Shown: positions 21,361-33,966 of the stretch, piece after piece | Layout: every line of letters begins with the position of its first letter | Numbering within the stretch: position 1 is the stretch's first letter | Source of the DNA: Blasia pusilla | Taxonomy: Eukaryota; Marchantiophyta; Marchantiopsida; Blasiales | DNA length: 64,000 bases | Direction of reading: 5' to 3' | Assembly: GCA_050084515.1 (NCBI GenBank) | Contig: CM114271.1 | Span: 17,050,001-17,114,000, forward strand | Translations under genes and position numbers: made by a program | The notes under the pieces: model-generated | The model's input: the letters and a program-made list of their open reading frames with translations, nothing else | Databases searched by the model: none | Told to the model about the DNA's origin: nothing

Positions 21361-24300
21361 CTACTGACTGCCGAAGTTCCGGTACAGGAAGTCCAGAAAG
21401 CCGATGCCTTTCAGGAAGCCCTTGCCGGAAACGAGCTCTGTGATGAGGAGCATGCTGAATCCGACCATGGCGGCACGTCCGTTGACGAGCTCCGTGTAGG
21501 GGGTGAATCCAAACCCGGCCTCGTTCTCGTCCACCACCATTTTCACCTGAGACGCCCGGCCCGCGTTAGTTCCCGGGACTACGGCCATTCACTTCGAGTT
21601 AGAATTAGGGCGAGTCCGACGATGTTCGTTCCAACATTCGTTCGCATATGGATGTCCATCCGTGGCGCAGATGTGGGCGAGTCACGGTGTTCGCCAGTAG
21701 ATCAATTCCAGTCTGCACATGGATGTCTCACAATCCATGATGCAGCCCGTCGGGTTTGGGGTACTTTCGTGGCTTGCAAGAGCCTAAGGCAAAATACCAA
21801 CACATTTTGTTTTTCGTAAGAGCGATATAAGTAGTAAACCTTCTCTATGGGTTCTCTCAAGCGAATAGCACCACTTGATGAGGGTGTCTCGTCTTCCATT
21901 TCAGCATCCATGGTGGTCTACATCAGATGGAACATTGTGTGATGTGGGGTCCGGTCATTAGAAATGATCCGATGGCCTCATTTCTTGCGGTCGTGCAACC
22001 CCAAGAAACGGCCTTCCGCCTGTTCTCAGCCGGTTTCAGGCTAAATACTCGCCCTGGACCCACCCCCCCCCCCCCCCAATCACTCTACCAAATCGTCCGT
22101 CACTCACTGTACACATGGAACAATCCCGGGGTCGCAGTTCTTGCGCCCCAAATTTTTCGGCGAAAGGAATGTCAGTTTTCAGTTTTTTTTCTTTTTTTCT
22201 CTGACGGCGACCCCGTCAAATTCCTGCGACTCCGGCTACAAACAGACAATTTGGGCAGTAGGATGAAGTCGATCAAGTCTACCGGCCAACGTCCGTGAGC
22301 GATGCTGGCCTATGGAATAAGGCCCTAATCCATGTGCACTTGGTACCCATAACCCTGAACAATTTCTAGCATCACATGCTAGAAATTGTTCGCAGAGTGG
22401 CATGTACAAAACCCAAGCAAATCCATGACCAACGTCACGAGGCGCAGTTAAGTGTATGCATCTTCATCCCTTGGATAACCTAATGAGTCGGACATGTTCT
22501 CCACTGGGAGCTAGGAACTTCCTGCCCGATTTTGCCCAGCCTGTAGGCTTTTGACCCCCGACAACAACATTCCATTCTTGGATTCGTTGGATCTTCCGCC
22601 ACGCTCTATGGGAAAGAGCCCTTGGGCCTGGATTCCCTTGAGCACCTGAAATTGTATCATCCTCGCGTGCATGGGTGGTCACTAGGATTTCCACAGACAA
22701 GTGGGATTCTCGCATTCTGGACCTATTTGATCGTGTTCCAGACAAATTTCTCCAGTAGCTATTTCCCGATCAGCGTGCGGACTCCGTATTTGGTAAAGTT
22801 CCCAGTGCCCATGGAATCCAGCCCTTACAACCCCGGATCAATTCTCTCATCCATGGTTGTCTCTGTTTGGGGTCAAGCATATTCATCCTCAGGTTAGTTC
22901 AAGAGGGTCAAAGGGTCAGTTAGACAGGGAGTATTTCGGCAAAACCCAAGGTGCAGGGCCGGACGTGAACCTGGGAGTTGCTGATCTGCTGGCAAGTTAT
23001 CATTCACTGTGCAAGAGTCTCCTGCATCCTAGTGAAGAGAAAAATTAAGAACTTATGCTTCTATCCATCTGGAAACCCCGGAGAAGCTAACTCTGGACCA
23101 CACTTACAAAATCCAAGGATGAATAGGCTCAAACCGTTTAGTGGGTGCGGTTGGAGGTAATTATTTGATATCAGCATCTAGTGTAGGTTTTGAGAGTCAC
23201 TTCATGATCCTCAAAATTCGAAGGCCCTAGTCCCATGAAATGACTGTCTTCGAAATGGCCCTAATTGGATTTTTACATCCAGACCATAAGAGTAAGTCCA
23301 AATAGGGCTTCATCCATTCATGGGCCAGATTGCTTTGCTCGCTCATCTAAATAGTTACCACCACCAGCACCCGGTTTTTTCGGGCATATTATAACTCACG
23401 GCTTGTGTTATGGCTGAGCAAGTAGTTACGTGGTAAGTCCATCCTAATGTCTTCCGCCCATCCTAGCTCTTTCCATCCGAGTTTCTCTCTTTCCATTCGA
23501 TTTTTTCCCCTGTTTTCAAGACTCCAACCGGCTCACCCTAATCCCACCAAGTGATACTAGAAAGGAAACTTGTGATACTACAAAGACACTTTCCAAACGG
23601 TGTGTGTCTTGTGGGTAGGGAGAAGAGTGACAGACTAGGCCACTCCCATACAGAAGTTTGAGGTTTCAAGCCGGCACATTTTTCCTGATAAACTTCAAGG
23701 CGTGGAGAGAGAGATGGTGCAAGAGACGAGGACAGATGTAAGTTGAAGGTACACTGTCCAAGAAGGACGATCCAAGGCCCATGAGAAGGACATTCCTGGA
23801 GCTATTTCAAGACCCATTTCCCCAATTTCCCAGGCCAAAATCACAAGAACCAGCTTGAGATGCACTGCCAAAGATGAGTACATTTAAAGACTGACCCTAA
23901 ACCCAGATTGCCTAGGTATTCAAACCTTGCAACTAGAGGTAGTTGTAACATTTGAATCCCTAGTTAGCCAGCCCTTTGAAACCATCTGAGTCAATGTGAA
24001 TTTTGCATGAAAACAACTCAAGCTAAGGCAGCCAGAGATATCTTGAAGAAAAAGTGGAGCAGTAAAACTGGCTTTCTCACCTCATCCACATTAACATCAG
24101 TTGCCGTCTTCCCAGCTTGCGTCTGCCCACCAAAAACGATTTCTGCTGATTCCCCTGTGCTCTTATTTTTCATGTTGATGTATACATACTCTGAATCCAA
24201 CTTCACGGGATACACATCCAGCTGTCTGGTGGGTCTAGTGAGAAATGCAAGGATAGGATTGGTCGGATACCAATCCCTTATTGCCCCAGTTTTCAAATCA

Positions 24301-27274
24301 AAAGTAGTCTCCGTGGAAGGGCAGATGATGCAACCATCCTGCAAAATAGCATTGACACTTCAGAGTTGTGTGACCTGAAAGCTTAGATATGCAAACTGAT
24401 GATCAAAAGAACGTACTGCAAGAATTGCATGCAAAGAGAAGGTTCTTGATGTTTGTAGAGACCACTGAGCGCTTGGTAACAAACCCATACACTTTAAGAT
24501 GCATAGACAAAATGCTAGCCACTCCCCTCATTATGTCCAGGACCAGACCTGAGAATTGCAACAGCAGGAATAGACCGATAGCTGACCAGAAAACTTCCAT
24601 CTTTCAAGATTTACAGCTTTGATTTCAAAGGGAAAATTTTCTAGAATCAATCTTCATTTGCCTTTCAGCACAGTTTCCATGACCTGCACATAATATTGCA
24701 TGCTACGTGTTGATTCTTTGCATGTGTTTCCCAATGAATAGTATCATCCACTTAATTTCCTTTTTAAAAGAGTCCTGGGAAAAGAACCGACAGTTGCTCT
24801 CCAAAGACAAGGCAGCCCAATTTCTTCCCCAAAATGTGAGATACTTCTGAGCAAAAAGGTATGACCAAACTCTGCAGTCATTCGCAACACCCAATGAATA
24901 GTATCGTCCACTTAATTTCCTTTTTAAAGGAGTCCTGGGAAAAAAACCGACAATTGTTCTCCAAAGAGAAGACAGCCCAATTTCTGCCCCAAAATGTGAG
25001 ATACTTCTGAGCAAAAGGGGTGACCAAACTCTACAGTCCTTCACAACACACTCCTGCGTATCTTTGAAAGAAACCAGGAGCTCAGAAAGTCCACAGCTAC
25101 AAATAGAAAGAAAGGCAACACTAATCGCCATAGTATTAACACATACTCTTCTACTTGGTCACCGACCTATAGACTCCGTCATCGTCAACTCAAGAAATTC
25201 CTTGTTATGGTATCTATCTAGGAACCCAAGAGAACAAGTCACATGAGTCTGGAGATTCGGTTCTCTAACAGTCTACTCAGTGATACTTACAACAGAACGA
25301 GTGGCACTTACTGCTGATTTACCTCACCAGAACTCTGCTCTAAGTAAAGTAACCAAGATTTCAAGGTCAGTCATTCGCAGATCTATTTAATCGGGAATGA
25401 GTTCCTTTACATGAGTCCAGACCTAGAAGCTTGAAATGTGGTCATGAAAGGTATTTAACGTATGCAATGCCAAGGCACGCATAAGAAGTGGTCACATCAA
25501 CTAACATGGTTCCTTCACTAAACAAGACTCGTTCATGGAGAGATCAAGCCTAGCAGCTTCAAATCTGAATGTAAGAGGTGCTCCGACAGATGCCATGCCA
25601 TGGCACACACATTGAAGAGGTCCAATAAACCAGTAAGCATCCTGAGGAATAGGAGATGAATCAATCAACCTCGCTCTTCCCCTACACCCAGTTAAATTTC
25701 TAGGTCAGGACAGGAGCTATTACCTTGAACCACAGAAGGAGGAGGACGCAAACACTATCAAAATCTTGCACACTCTTTGATGATGCGGATGAGAATTTCA
25801 GTCACTTATCTGCCTACTTAAGAGAATTTCGCAGCGGAAAGGGAAACAACCTGCTGAAAAATTGCTCTGACCGTATCACCTGAGCTGAACCTCAAGTTCA
25901 GTCGCCTAAATTCAGTGTCCAAAGCTGCTGAACAGGTAAGTGATGGTTTTATGTTGTCATTCCGGTAAGGAAGATAAAGTTAGAAGGAGAATTATGCGCC
26001 ACAGAAGCTATTCCCTTAAAGCAGAAAGGAGGAGGGTGTGAAAAATATCAAACCCCGCACGCCCTGCAATGATGGGAATGAGGCTCTGGGTCACTATCTG
26101 CCTACTTGTAAGAAACTTTATAGCATAAAGAACAACAGCCTGCTTAAACAAAATATTCCGTGAAAGTAGTACCAGAGCACTTCGTGGACTTAAAGTCACC
26201 TCAATTCGGTGCCTACAGCTGCCATATTAGAAATCCATGTTTGGATTCTAATTCAGGTAAGGTAGGTAGAGCTCTCACGGATCTCTAGGCCATCAGAAGC
26301 TATTCCCTTCAACCAGAAAAGAGGATGCGGATACTATCAAAACCCTGCACGCTATACAATAATGGGGAATTTGAGCCACAACCTGCCTAAATGCAAGAAA
26401 CTTTGCAGCCGCGATGGAGACATCCTAATGAAACTTTGCCATGACGGTTTTACTAGAGGTCTTCATCGAGATCAATCGTCTCAATTCACTGCCCTACAAC
26501 TGCCATACTAGTAACCAACGTTGCTTGGGTCCTAATTCAGGTGAGGTGCACTGAGTAGCGAAGAATTTCTTGATGCAAACCTAGAAACTCCGCGAAAAAA
26601 CATTATAGAAGGCACCACCTTTAGACGAGTTACGACAGTAGCTCCCTCCTGTCATTTGTCATTTTCTTTGATCTTCCCCCCTCCCGCGTCCATCCAAATC
26701 CAAGTCACAATCACAATCTAGTTCCAGGCACTGCTCAAAAAATAAACTCTCTGAAAACGCACAGCAGAAGCCCCTGCACAATACACTCACTTCCTCATGC
26801 AGACTAGAACGGAACGAATTCGCCATTGCAGGCGGTGAGACTCACCGGCGTCAACCTGGCGTTGAACATTCCCTCGCTGTAGGCACCTTCAGCGGGCGAC
26901 TGATTCTCCAGAGCGTAGACATCCTCTTTGTACCACAGGAGCAGGACGTTCTCTCCATCCTGTCGAATCAACCGTCTCTCGCCTCTCGGCAACGCCGAAG
27001 TGGGAATTACTGGAACCCACGAACCCTCATCGCCCGCCTCAGTCGTAGTCGTAGACGAGGACGCTTCCCCAGCCGCATTGCACTCAATCGACCTGCACTT
27101 CCGCCGACGCTGCCTCAAACTCGACCTCCCCACCACTCCACACGCCAAAGGTGCGAATGCATAACAATTCCCCACCGCGAGCTCCTTGCCCCCCGCTGCC
27201 CTCCTTCCTCTCCACGCGCTCGCCGTCCCGATCGACGCCGTGGAACATGCCAAAGCGCACGAAATTGCTGCCAT
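21361..27274 (-). CDS. PSB33: PSB33/TEF5, Rieske-like thylakoid protein
   Basis: Three exons on the minus strand: 27274-26846, 24338-24081 and 21546-21361, all phase 0 with GT-AG introns of 2507 and 2534 bp. The product is 290 aa, the usual family length. Residues 1 to about 65 are Ser/Ala/Arg-rich, a chloroplast transit peptide. Residues 86 to about 195 form the Rieske-like fold (WVPVIPTSALPRGER, LLLWYKEDVYALENQSPAEGAYSEG, DGCIICPST). The Fe-S ligand pairs are not complete, as known for this family. After a linker (TATDVNVDE) the C-terminus carries one membrane helix (about 248-272) and the GFLDFLY motif. In Arabidopsis the protein stabilises PSII-LHCII organisation under changing light. An alternative Met at 27310 would add 12 residues; I prefer 27274 because MAAISCALAC is transit-like. 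Its upstream region has two G-boxes. Confidence 0.93.
21547..24080 (-). other. PSB33 intron 2
   Basis: The intron lies between GAG|GTGAG (donor at 24080-24076) and CTCAG|GTG (acceptor ending 21547). It contains a run of 15 C (22063-22077), a perfect 16-bp hairpin (22357-22391), and no recognised gene or transposon domain. Confidence 0.85.
22357..22391. repeat. Perfect 16-bp hairpin in PSB33 intron 2
   Basis: 22357-22372 pairs exactly with 22376-22391 around a 3-base loop (CAC). Confidence 0.9.
24339..26845 (-). repeat. PSB33 intron 1, built of tandem duplications
   Basis: The donor is CCG|GTGAG (26845-26841) and the acceptor TTTTGCAG (ending 24339). Inside are a two-copy repeat of period 160 (24731-25047, high identity), a weaker ~140-base duplication around 25,420-25,630, and three ~291-base degenerate copies (starting near 25,715, 26,006 and 26,298), each holding CTGCCTA and near its end TTCAGGT or a variant. 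No coding domain is seen. Confidence 0.8.
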
Positions 27275-27505
27275 CGCTCCCTCCCCTCTCCTCGTCCTCC
27301 GTGATTCCACTCCCCACTCTCTGTCTCTCTTTCTCCGTCTCTCTTCTCTCTCTCCTCCTCTCTAAAGGGTCAGGGCCGGAAGGCCCGGAACCGTCCAGGC
27401 TCGGAGAGGATCGGGTTGGCGGGGAGCCAGACCTGTAGGAGGTAGTAGGAGGTCGCCGGCCCGGCGGGCGGGTCACTGAGGACCGAGCCTGGCTCCAGGG
27501 GTGGA

Positions 27506-27948
27506 TGACGTGGCGCTATCCCCTATGTCCCGAGCCTCGAGGATGTGGAGGGTCGGCAGGGTGAGGTGTTTTCGGGACCTGCTGTAGCAGGTCGGAAAGG
27601 GTGGGGGACGAGTCGCTTTGCGCCTGAGCTGGTTGTAGGAGGAGATTGTCGTTCCTCCGAGGCTCTCCGGTCGTTCTTTCGAGGATGAGGTTCGGACCTG
27701 GGTGCGTGGATAGACGGCCATCCACGTGTCGACGCGCCATCAGGTGCGCGGCGGGGGATGAGAGAGGCCCGGTGGGCGGGTCGCGCGGAGGCGGACCTGG
27801 CACTGCGATATGATGACGTGGTAGTAGCGGGCTGCAGACTTACTTCCATCGAGCCTCTCCATTGGTCGGCCTGGATCAGGTCCGGCGAGTTGTGCGTTCG
27901 TTCTCCCTCGTGGCTAACGGAGTTCGTGGACAGAAGACTGTCCACGTG
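27506..27948 (-). promoter_or_regulatory. G-box and ACGT-core sites upstream of PSB33
   Basis: Two CCACGTGT sites (CACGTG at 27723-27728 and 27943-27948) and two TGACGTGG sites (27506 and 27814) lie 230-675 bases upstream of the PSB33 start. In plants CACGTG G-boxes bind bZIP and bHLH factors in light and ABA responses, which fits a photosynthesis gene. The sequence just before the ATG (27,290-27,365) is GA-rich on the gene strand, like many plant 5' UTRs. Function is inferred. Confidence 0.45.
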
Positions 27949-28189
27949 TTGAAGCAGAATTTCGACGGACTTCGAGGACGGACAATGTGGCTGACCGCGA
28001 CCTTATAGTAGGAACCCGAGCAACATGCCATAATTGCCATTGCATTCGCAGCGATGCCGACGAACTGCATGACACCTCCAGTCACCGCATCTAGTAGCAG
28101 TCACCGTCAGTAGTTGCGGCAAGTTCGTGAGGATAAGGGGAGGAACTCCGAATGCGAAGCGGAGAGGCAGCTGAGTGAGGGAGAAAGAA

Positions 28190-28870
28190 GACATTGAATG
28201 AGGTAAGGAAGAAAGAAGAAAGAAGGATTTCAAATAAGGTACTTACTGCGCGATTGGCGAATTCCGGATGTCTCCGAGACAGGCTAGGCTTTAGGGATCG
28301 GCACATTGGTCTAGCAGCCTATGGTATCAGTTCTTGCAACACGTCGGGGGAATGGACGAATGCAGAAAGACCAGACCAGACGCGAAGAAGCGAAGATGAT
28401 GGATAAGGAAGAAAGACGAATTTTCTAGTAAGGCACAGGAGATGCAATTCGCGAACTCCTGAACTCTCTGAAACCTGATGGCTTCCGGGATCGAGGTCTT
28501 GGTGGAGAAGGCTACGCTGAGAGTTGTCAGGAGCTGGTGAGAAATGGATAAATGGAGAAACTCCCAACCAGGCGCGAAGAATCCTGTCAATTAGGAAGAA
28601 GGAAGAATTTCAAAGGAGGTATAGGAGATGCGATTGGAGAAGTCCGAAACGCTCTGAAAAACGCAGGGGTGTTCCTGATCGATGTCTCGGTCAATAATGA
28701 GGCTATGCTCCCAGTTCTGTCGGCAAGTCGGTTAGAAAAGCGAAAGAGGAATCTCAAGACGCAAAGTGGCGGATGCGGTAGGACGAGCGAAGATTTCAAG
28801 TGAAGTACAGTACATGCTTTTGGCAAATTCCAGAACGGTCTGAAAACGCGCAATTGTGTGTTGCGGACAT
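28190..28870. repeat. Degenerate tandem array, four ~185-200-bp units
   Basis: Units begin near 28,204, 28,405, 28,592 and 28,777, each with an A/G-rich start (GGAAGAAaGA..GAtTTc) followed by ATGCGATT-like, GAACTCC-like, GcTCTGAAA and GATCGatGTCTyGG segments. Identity between units is moderate. No protein is evident. Confidence 0.65.
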
Positions 28871-31800
28871 CCACTCACCGACCTATCACCCTCCTATCAC
28901 CGTCCTGAGATCGGATTCGCTGTAATGGTTGCCGGGAGGAATCTATCGCTGAAGAGATTTGTTTTCAGCCGATGTCGGGAACGATTTCAGGACGACCACA
29001 AATAGGACCAGTCTGGCACGTTACCAGACTCAGACGGTCACGGCTTTACATCTTCTAGTTTCAGCCCCTAGCATTTTTATTTGCATTTTTTTTTGTCATT
29101 CGGCGTCTTGTTTCGGGAACAGAGAACATGCAAACTCGCGGAAAATCTTCAGCGATATGTTGCGGTCTCTTGAACGCGTCTGCTGATCATGTGCTACCAC
29201 AGCTTGAAGCTGTAAACCTACGCGCGGACTTCGATTTATGGATGCACGAAAGTAGCGCTCCACATTGGCAGACTACAATCTGGCCCTAATCGTAATTTCT
29301 CACGTCACATGATGTAGTTGCACGTTCTTTCCTTCCCTTATCTCTCTCGCTTTTTTGCATGTGCATCTCTCTCTCTTTTCAGTACACTCACGAGTTTCTA
29401 TCAAGCTCTCCGTGAGGTAGACTTATGAAAAAGTTAGTAGGGACAGCATGAAGGTTGACAGCTCCCTCCACCATATCTAGCTTTTGGCTGACTTAGAAGA
29501 TAGTCCTGTTCCTTGAATCAAAGTAATTGGTTGAATTCTTAAAGTTGGAAGTCTTTGCCACGGATGATCTTAGCGTGAACATAGAAAAACTGTTTCATAC
29601 CTCACATCTTCTGCCTCCCGAAATCTCCGCATCCCTTCTAAGCAGGACGAGAACCGCAACAGATAGGTAATGGAACTACCTACCAGCTCAAATCTACGAA
29701 TATCTTTGTCCTGCTGCTGTATTGGAAGCGACGGGGGTAAAGACACTAGATTGGTAGACTGTGCTGGACGACACTTCACGAATCGTTAGAAGGTCGAGTC
29801 CTCGGAGCCAGGGCCTGGGAACCCATCAGTGTATGTTCTGAGCAGCTCCGAATGACACTGCAGTCTGTCCGGAGGTTTGATCCATGACGACCACCGAAAG
29901 TCTTGACAGCGACTTAGGACCCAAGAGTGAACTCTGAAGGTGCTTGTAAGCACGACCTCGGGTGAACACCGAGCGAGATGTGATTCCAAACCATGCTAGG
30001 GTGAAATCCATCCATTATCCTAGCAGTTCCAGTCAAGAGTAGTAGGAAGCGTTCAAGAAATAGGGTTACAACGGATGAACCCGTTCTCAACGCAGTTCCA
30101 TGGGATGCTTGTGGAACCAAAAGTCCTCCAGCATTCCGCCCTCGCTTGCAGATCTTGGAGCAACGCATGGATCATGGGCCGTTGTTTGTCCAAATGCATC
30201 AAAGTCTTAAGTACTTAACCGTCACAATGGCGGTACTCGAACAATCCGTCTGGACCTGTAGTCGAAGGCACATTGACCATTGTGATCTGTGAGTTAGAAT
30301 ATTGCGTGTTGCCTCGACTCATGTCGTTCGGATTGAAGACCAAAGTAGCTACTCTTAATAGATATTCATCAAATTTAATCCCAAAGTTGGCACGCCACAA
30401 CACTCCTTTATCCGACTTCCTGTTTGTGACTTATTGTAGTTCGCACAATTGTCATGAAATGCACGACGTCAATGAAAACACAAGGCTGGCATAGGCCACC
30501 AATCTTATGCTCTTCGCTGTCATTCAGAGGCTAATGCACGCTTACTGGCAAGCTTGTCTTACACGAGCAATTGTTTACGGTCGCACGACCTTATAGTTCT
30601 CGTTGAGAGCTCTGCATGAAACGTTAAAGAGCTACTGAGCTGTGCGTGTGTGGAAGAGAAGAGTAGTTGTTATTATGTAATTATGTAAGAAAAGCTCACA
30701 TGTGTGGGTTGCATTATCAAGTACGATTCTGGCTCTTATTTTAGATCAGAGAGGGGCTTACCCCAAGGAAATTCTTTGTTTCGAATACGCAGGTATGAGT
30801 ACGCCTGCAGAAGGCACATCCAGAAAAACCTGTAAGGAGTGGTTGGATATACTCTTCAGGTTTCAAGCTCCACACAGAAGAAAACAGCCAGCTTCGGTGT
30901 AATAGAAAAGCTTGCTGAACGTGTGCCTTCCTTCCCTTCTCTGCTGATAACCCATATCGTACAGGTCAAACAGACTTTAGATATGTGGTCTTTCATCCGG
31001 TCAGATTTCGGTAACGTCTTCAGACCGAGTTCTCCCATGCTACCACGAAATTATAGCAACCTTATTCTTCTCACATGATACAACTCTCATCTTGTGGATG
31101 TAAAAAGTGAAGAACTCCACCTCACGAGTGCTTCATGTTTTGGACCCAACAGCAGAGGAGATACGAAAACAGTAACTACTATACCGGTCTCTCTTCTTGA
31201 TGGGGATGTTCTCCAGACATGGTGTAAATGGAGAGAAGCAAACAACCGAGAGAACCCACGAAAGTTAAATTACGCCATTTTGCCGTCTCCTCTGCACGAC
31301 AACCAACAACACAACATTGGCTGCAGATGCAGAAACGAAGGAGGAAAAGCTGATGTGACCCAGTGCTTAAAGTGACCAACTTTTCTGCATTCGGGAGCGA
31401 TCCTCCCTTCTACCAATTTCATCAGCCCCCAACTTCGCCGCTTGAAGCAACATCACGTCAACCACGAACTGCCTTCGCTGGGTGTTAGCCATCTAGCGAG
31501 CCTTTCGACTCCGTCCTACAGTCCACAAAGCTTTTCAAGGTACTACTTCTGCTTCATCTCATACACATCTTTCGATTCCGTCTACTTCAATCCAGTGCAG
31601 TGCCGGGAAGCAGAGAGGCAAGTCAGGGGTTAATTCGGCTGCATCTTCTCGACAACCGTCGAATGAACAGACAAAACATCGTAGCCATGCCCTAATTCCG
31701 TTGCAGGATAAGAGAGGGGAGGAAGGGATGAGCCGTGCGCGCCTAGGGTCTCACAGATGCCTATTTCACTAGCTCAACTTAACGCCGCTATGCAAGCGGC

Positions 31801-32340
31801 TTCAATCTGTTCCTGGGTCGAGAGTAGCGCAGTAAGTAAGCCCCTGGCCGTGGCTAGGATCGCCAGTTGCGATCATACAACCCACATTTTCTGCCAATTG
31901 AATATACACCCGACCGACCACATCTTCTGCAGTCGCAACTTAAGACAGGATCCTTCGAAGCTTCCATAGGTTTTCACATCCAGACTGGAATGGTCTACAA
32001 CTGCACACTCGTGGACTGTGCCGTGTCTCTGAGACAATCCCATCTATTTCAAGCAGTAGGTTATAAATTGGCCGAGGAAAGCCCCTTCGAAATTTCTTCT
32101 CTTCGCTCTCTTAGACAATGTCACCTCCCATCTCCCTCTCCTCTCACGCACACAAACAACGAAAGCGCCATCAGATAACACACACCTGCGTCGTCCCCGT
32201 GATGGTGGCGATGCGCAGCGGCGGCGGCAAAAGGAGGAGCAGCTGGAGCAGGCGAGGATCTCTTGCCGGGTCCGCGCGGGGCCGATCCCTGCCCTCCTTT
32301 CGCTGCACCGAATTGACGCAGCGAGCCCAATTGAATCGCT
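28871..32340. other. No recognised gene
   Basis: Mixed composition with only short open frames (under ~105 codons) and no domain I can name on either strand. It could hold untranslated or promoter sequence of an unseen gene. Confidence 0.5.
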
Positions 32341-32349
32341 CTCCTCGCC

Positions 32350-32622
32350 CACGCTCCCGTCATCGGCCCCACTCCTTTTCCTCCTCCTCCTCCTTCCTAC
32401 TCCCTTCGCGCTCGAATCTCGCAAACCGTTCTTCCTTCCCTCTCCTTCCCTCGCACTCCTCAACCACAACTTCTTCACCCCTCCAGTACTCACGCTCCCG
32501 TCATCGGCCCCACTCCTTTTCCTCCTCCTCCTTCCTACTCCCTTCGCGCTCGAATCTCGCAAACCGTTCGTCCTTTCCTCGCCTTCCCTCGCACTCCTCA
32601 ACCACAACTTCTTCACCCCTCT
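32350..32622. repeat. 141-bp tandem duplication, pyrimidine-rich
   Basis: The block starting at 32,351 recurs at 32,492 with near identity (ACGCTCCCGTCATCGGCCCC start; CAACCACAACTTCTTCACCC end). Copy 2 has a CTC-run shorter by a few bases. The open frames across it on both strands (Ser-rich on plus, Arg/Lys-rich on minus) simply reflect the repeat. Confidence 0.88.
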
Positions 32623-32787
32623 CGCACACACCTCTCTCTGTTGTCCTATATCTATCTATCTGTTCCCTGTAGTCTCTGTGTGTGTGTTTCTGTCTCTCCC
32701 GGACTCGGAGTTTTCGTTCTCTGCAACTGACCGTTGAAGCCGGGCAGGTGTCCCGACACCGTCAGAGAGAGGAACGCGACAGGGTGT

Positions 32788-32940
32788 CCGCGGGACTCCT
32801 GAGAAATTCTATGATCTGCGGGATACAGTTGCCCGGCTCCGCGGGACTCCTGAGAAATTCTATGATCTGCGGGACACAGTTCCCGGGCTCCGCGGGACTC
32901 TTGAGCAATTCTATGATCCTAGGGACACGGTGTCACGGCT
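32788..32940. repeat. Minisatellite, 51-bp unit x 3
   Basis: Units start at 32,788, 32,839 and 32,890, each CCGCGGGACTC.TGAG.AATT then CTATGATC and GGGA.AC..G. The period is a multiple of three, so an open frame (32682-33008) survives with a 17-residue repeat (SAGLLRNSMICG core). Nothing else supports a protein. Confidence 0.9.
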
Positions 32941-33299
32941 GCGCGGGAGGACTGAGGGATGATGAGAGGTCAGAGGAGAGAGACAGACCCGTGACAGCCG
33001 TGGGATGATCTGGGGGAAACAGATCTCTAGAGACTAGAGTCCTGAGTAATACGATAATCTGAGGTGTTCGGAGGGTGGTGGGGCCCATGGAGGACCGAGA
33101 GAATGTGCAGCTGGACCGGAGGTTGGGCAACCTATTCCGTTCCAACTTCCAAACCCGAGCTCCCTCTGTCCCGACAGCCAGGTGGCTGGGTGACTGGGTC
33201 CCAGGACTGGGGCGGCGGACCGACAAGCACCGGTGCTCGCTCGCGCTTCCGGAAACCCGAGACGCCTCGCCGGGCCGCGTGAGGAAAGAGTCCACGAAA

Positions 33300-33808
33300 A
33301 GGATGTGTTTGTGTATCTGATGGACAAACGAGAATCATCGCTGGATAAGTGTGGGAACCGCCATGTTTAATTTTTTGGGTTGTGGTGGTTGATGGCTGTT
33401 CTAATTTTTAAAAATTAATCCACGGAGATGATTTGGATCAAACACTTCTTGAACCCAATCAATCACCCCTTCCTTTATTTTCAAAATTTTTTATGTTAAA
33501 AAATGGACTTTTCTTGAAAATAAGGAGAAAAAGGGTGGGTATAGGGAATGGTGATTCCCTTTCATGAGGGGATCATAGACCTTATGGTTTCAACCAAACT
33601 TTCCATTCTTTTCTGAATTTCTCAAAATATTCAAAAATGAGGGTTTTCTTGTAGAACTGGAAAATAAAGGGATTCTTTTGAAGATGGATTGGGGTCAGAG
33701 ACCTTATAGAGCCTACCACACCTTAATTTTTTCATAAATTAAAAACAAAATTCCAAAATAGGGTTTAAAAAAAACTTAGTTCTTTTGGAAATTTACATTT
33801 AATTTTAA
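33300..33808. other. No gene seen
   Basis: AT-rich sequence with no recognised feature. Confidence 0.5.
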
Positions 33809-33966
33809 TCTATATTATGGAAAGAGGATAGGGTTTGAGAAACCCCTCTTCCCGCGTTGACAGGTGTATTGTTTGACAGAAGAGCCGACAATAGGAGCTA
33901 GATGTAACGGACGCGTTTTCAGCATGGTGATTTTTTCACTCGAGCATAGCACGGGCATGATGCTAG
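33809..33966 (+). mobile_element. Small non-autonomous Helitron-like element
   Basis: Starts TCTATATTATGGAAAG after an A, ends CTAG before a T, and has GCATAGCACGGGC in a short hairpin-like context 8-22 bases before the end. Inner start sequence (GAGGATAGGGTTTGAGAAACC) is shared with the element at 37.6 kb. 158 bp, non-coding. Confidence 0.68.

Noticed and set aside
27084-27945. Several overlapping frames of 80-140 codons
   Set aside because: They overlap PSB33 exon 1 and its promoter in other frames; composition shadows of a GC-rich region.
32044-32672. Open frames of ~184-195 codons on both strands
   Set aside because: They run through a 141-bp tandem duplication of pyrimidine-rich DNA; Ser/Arg-rich output and frames on both strands are composition effects.
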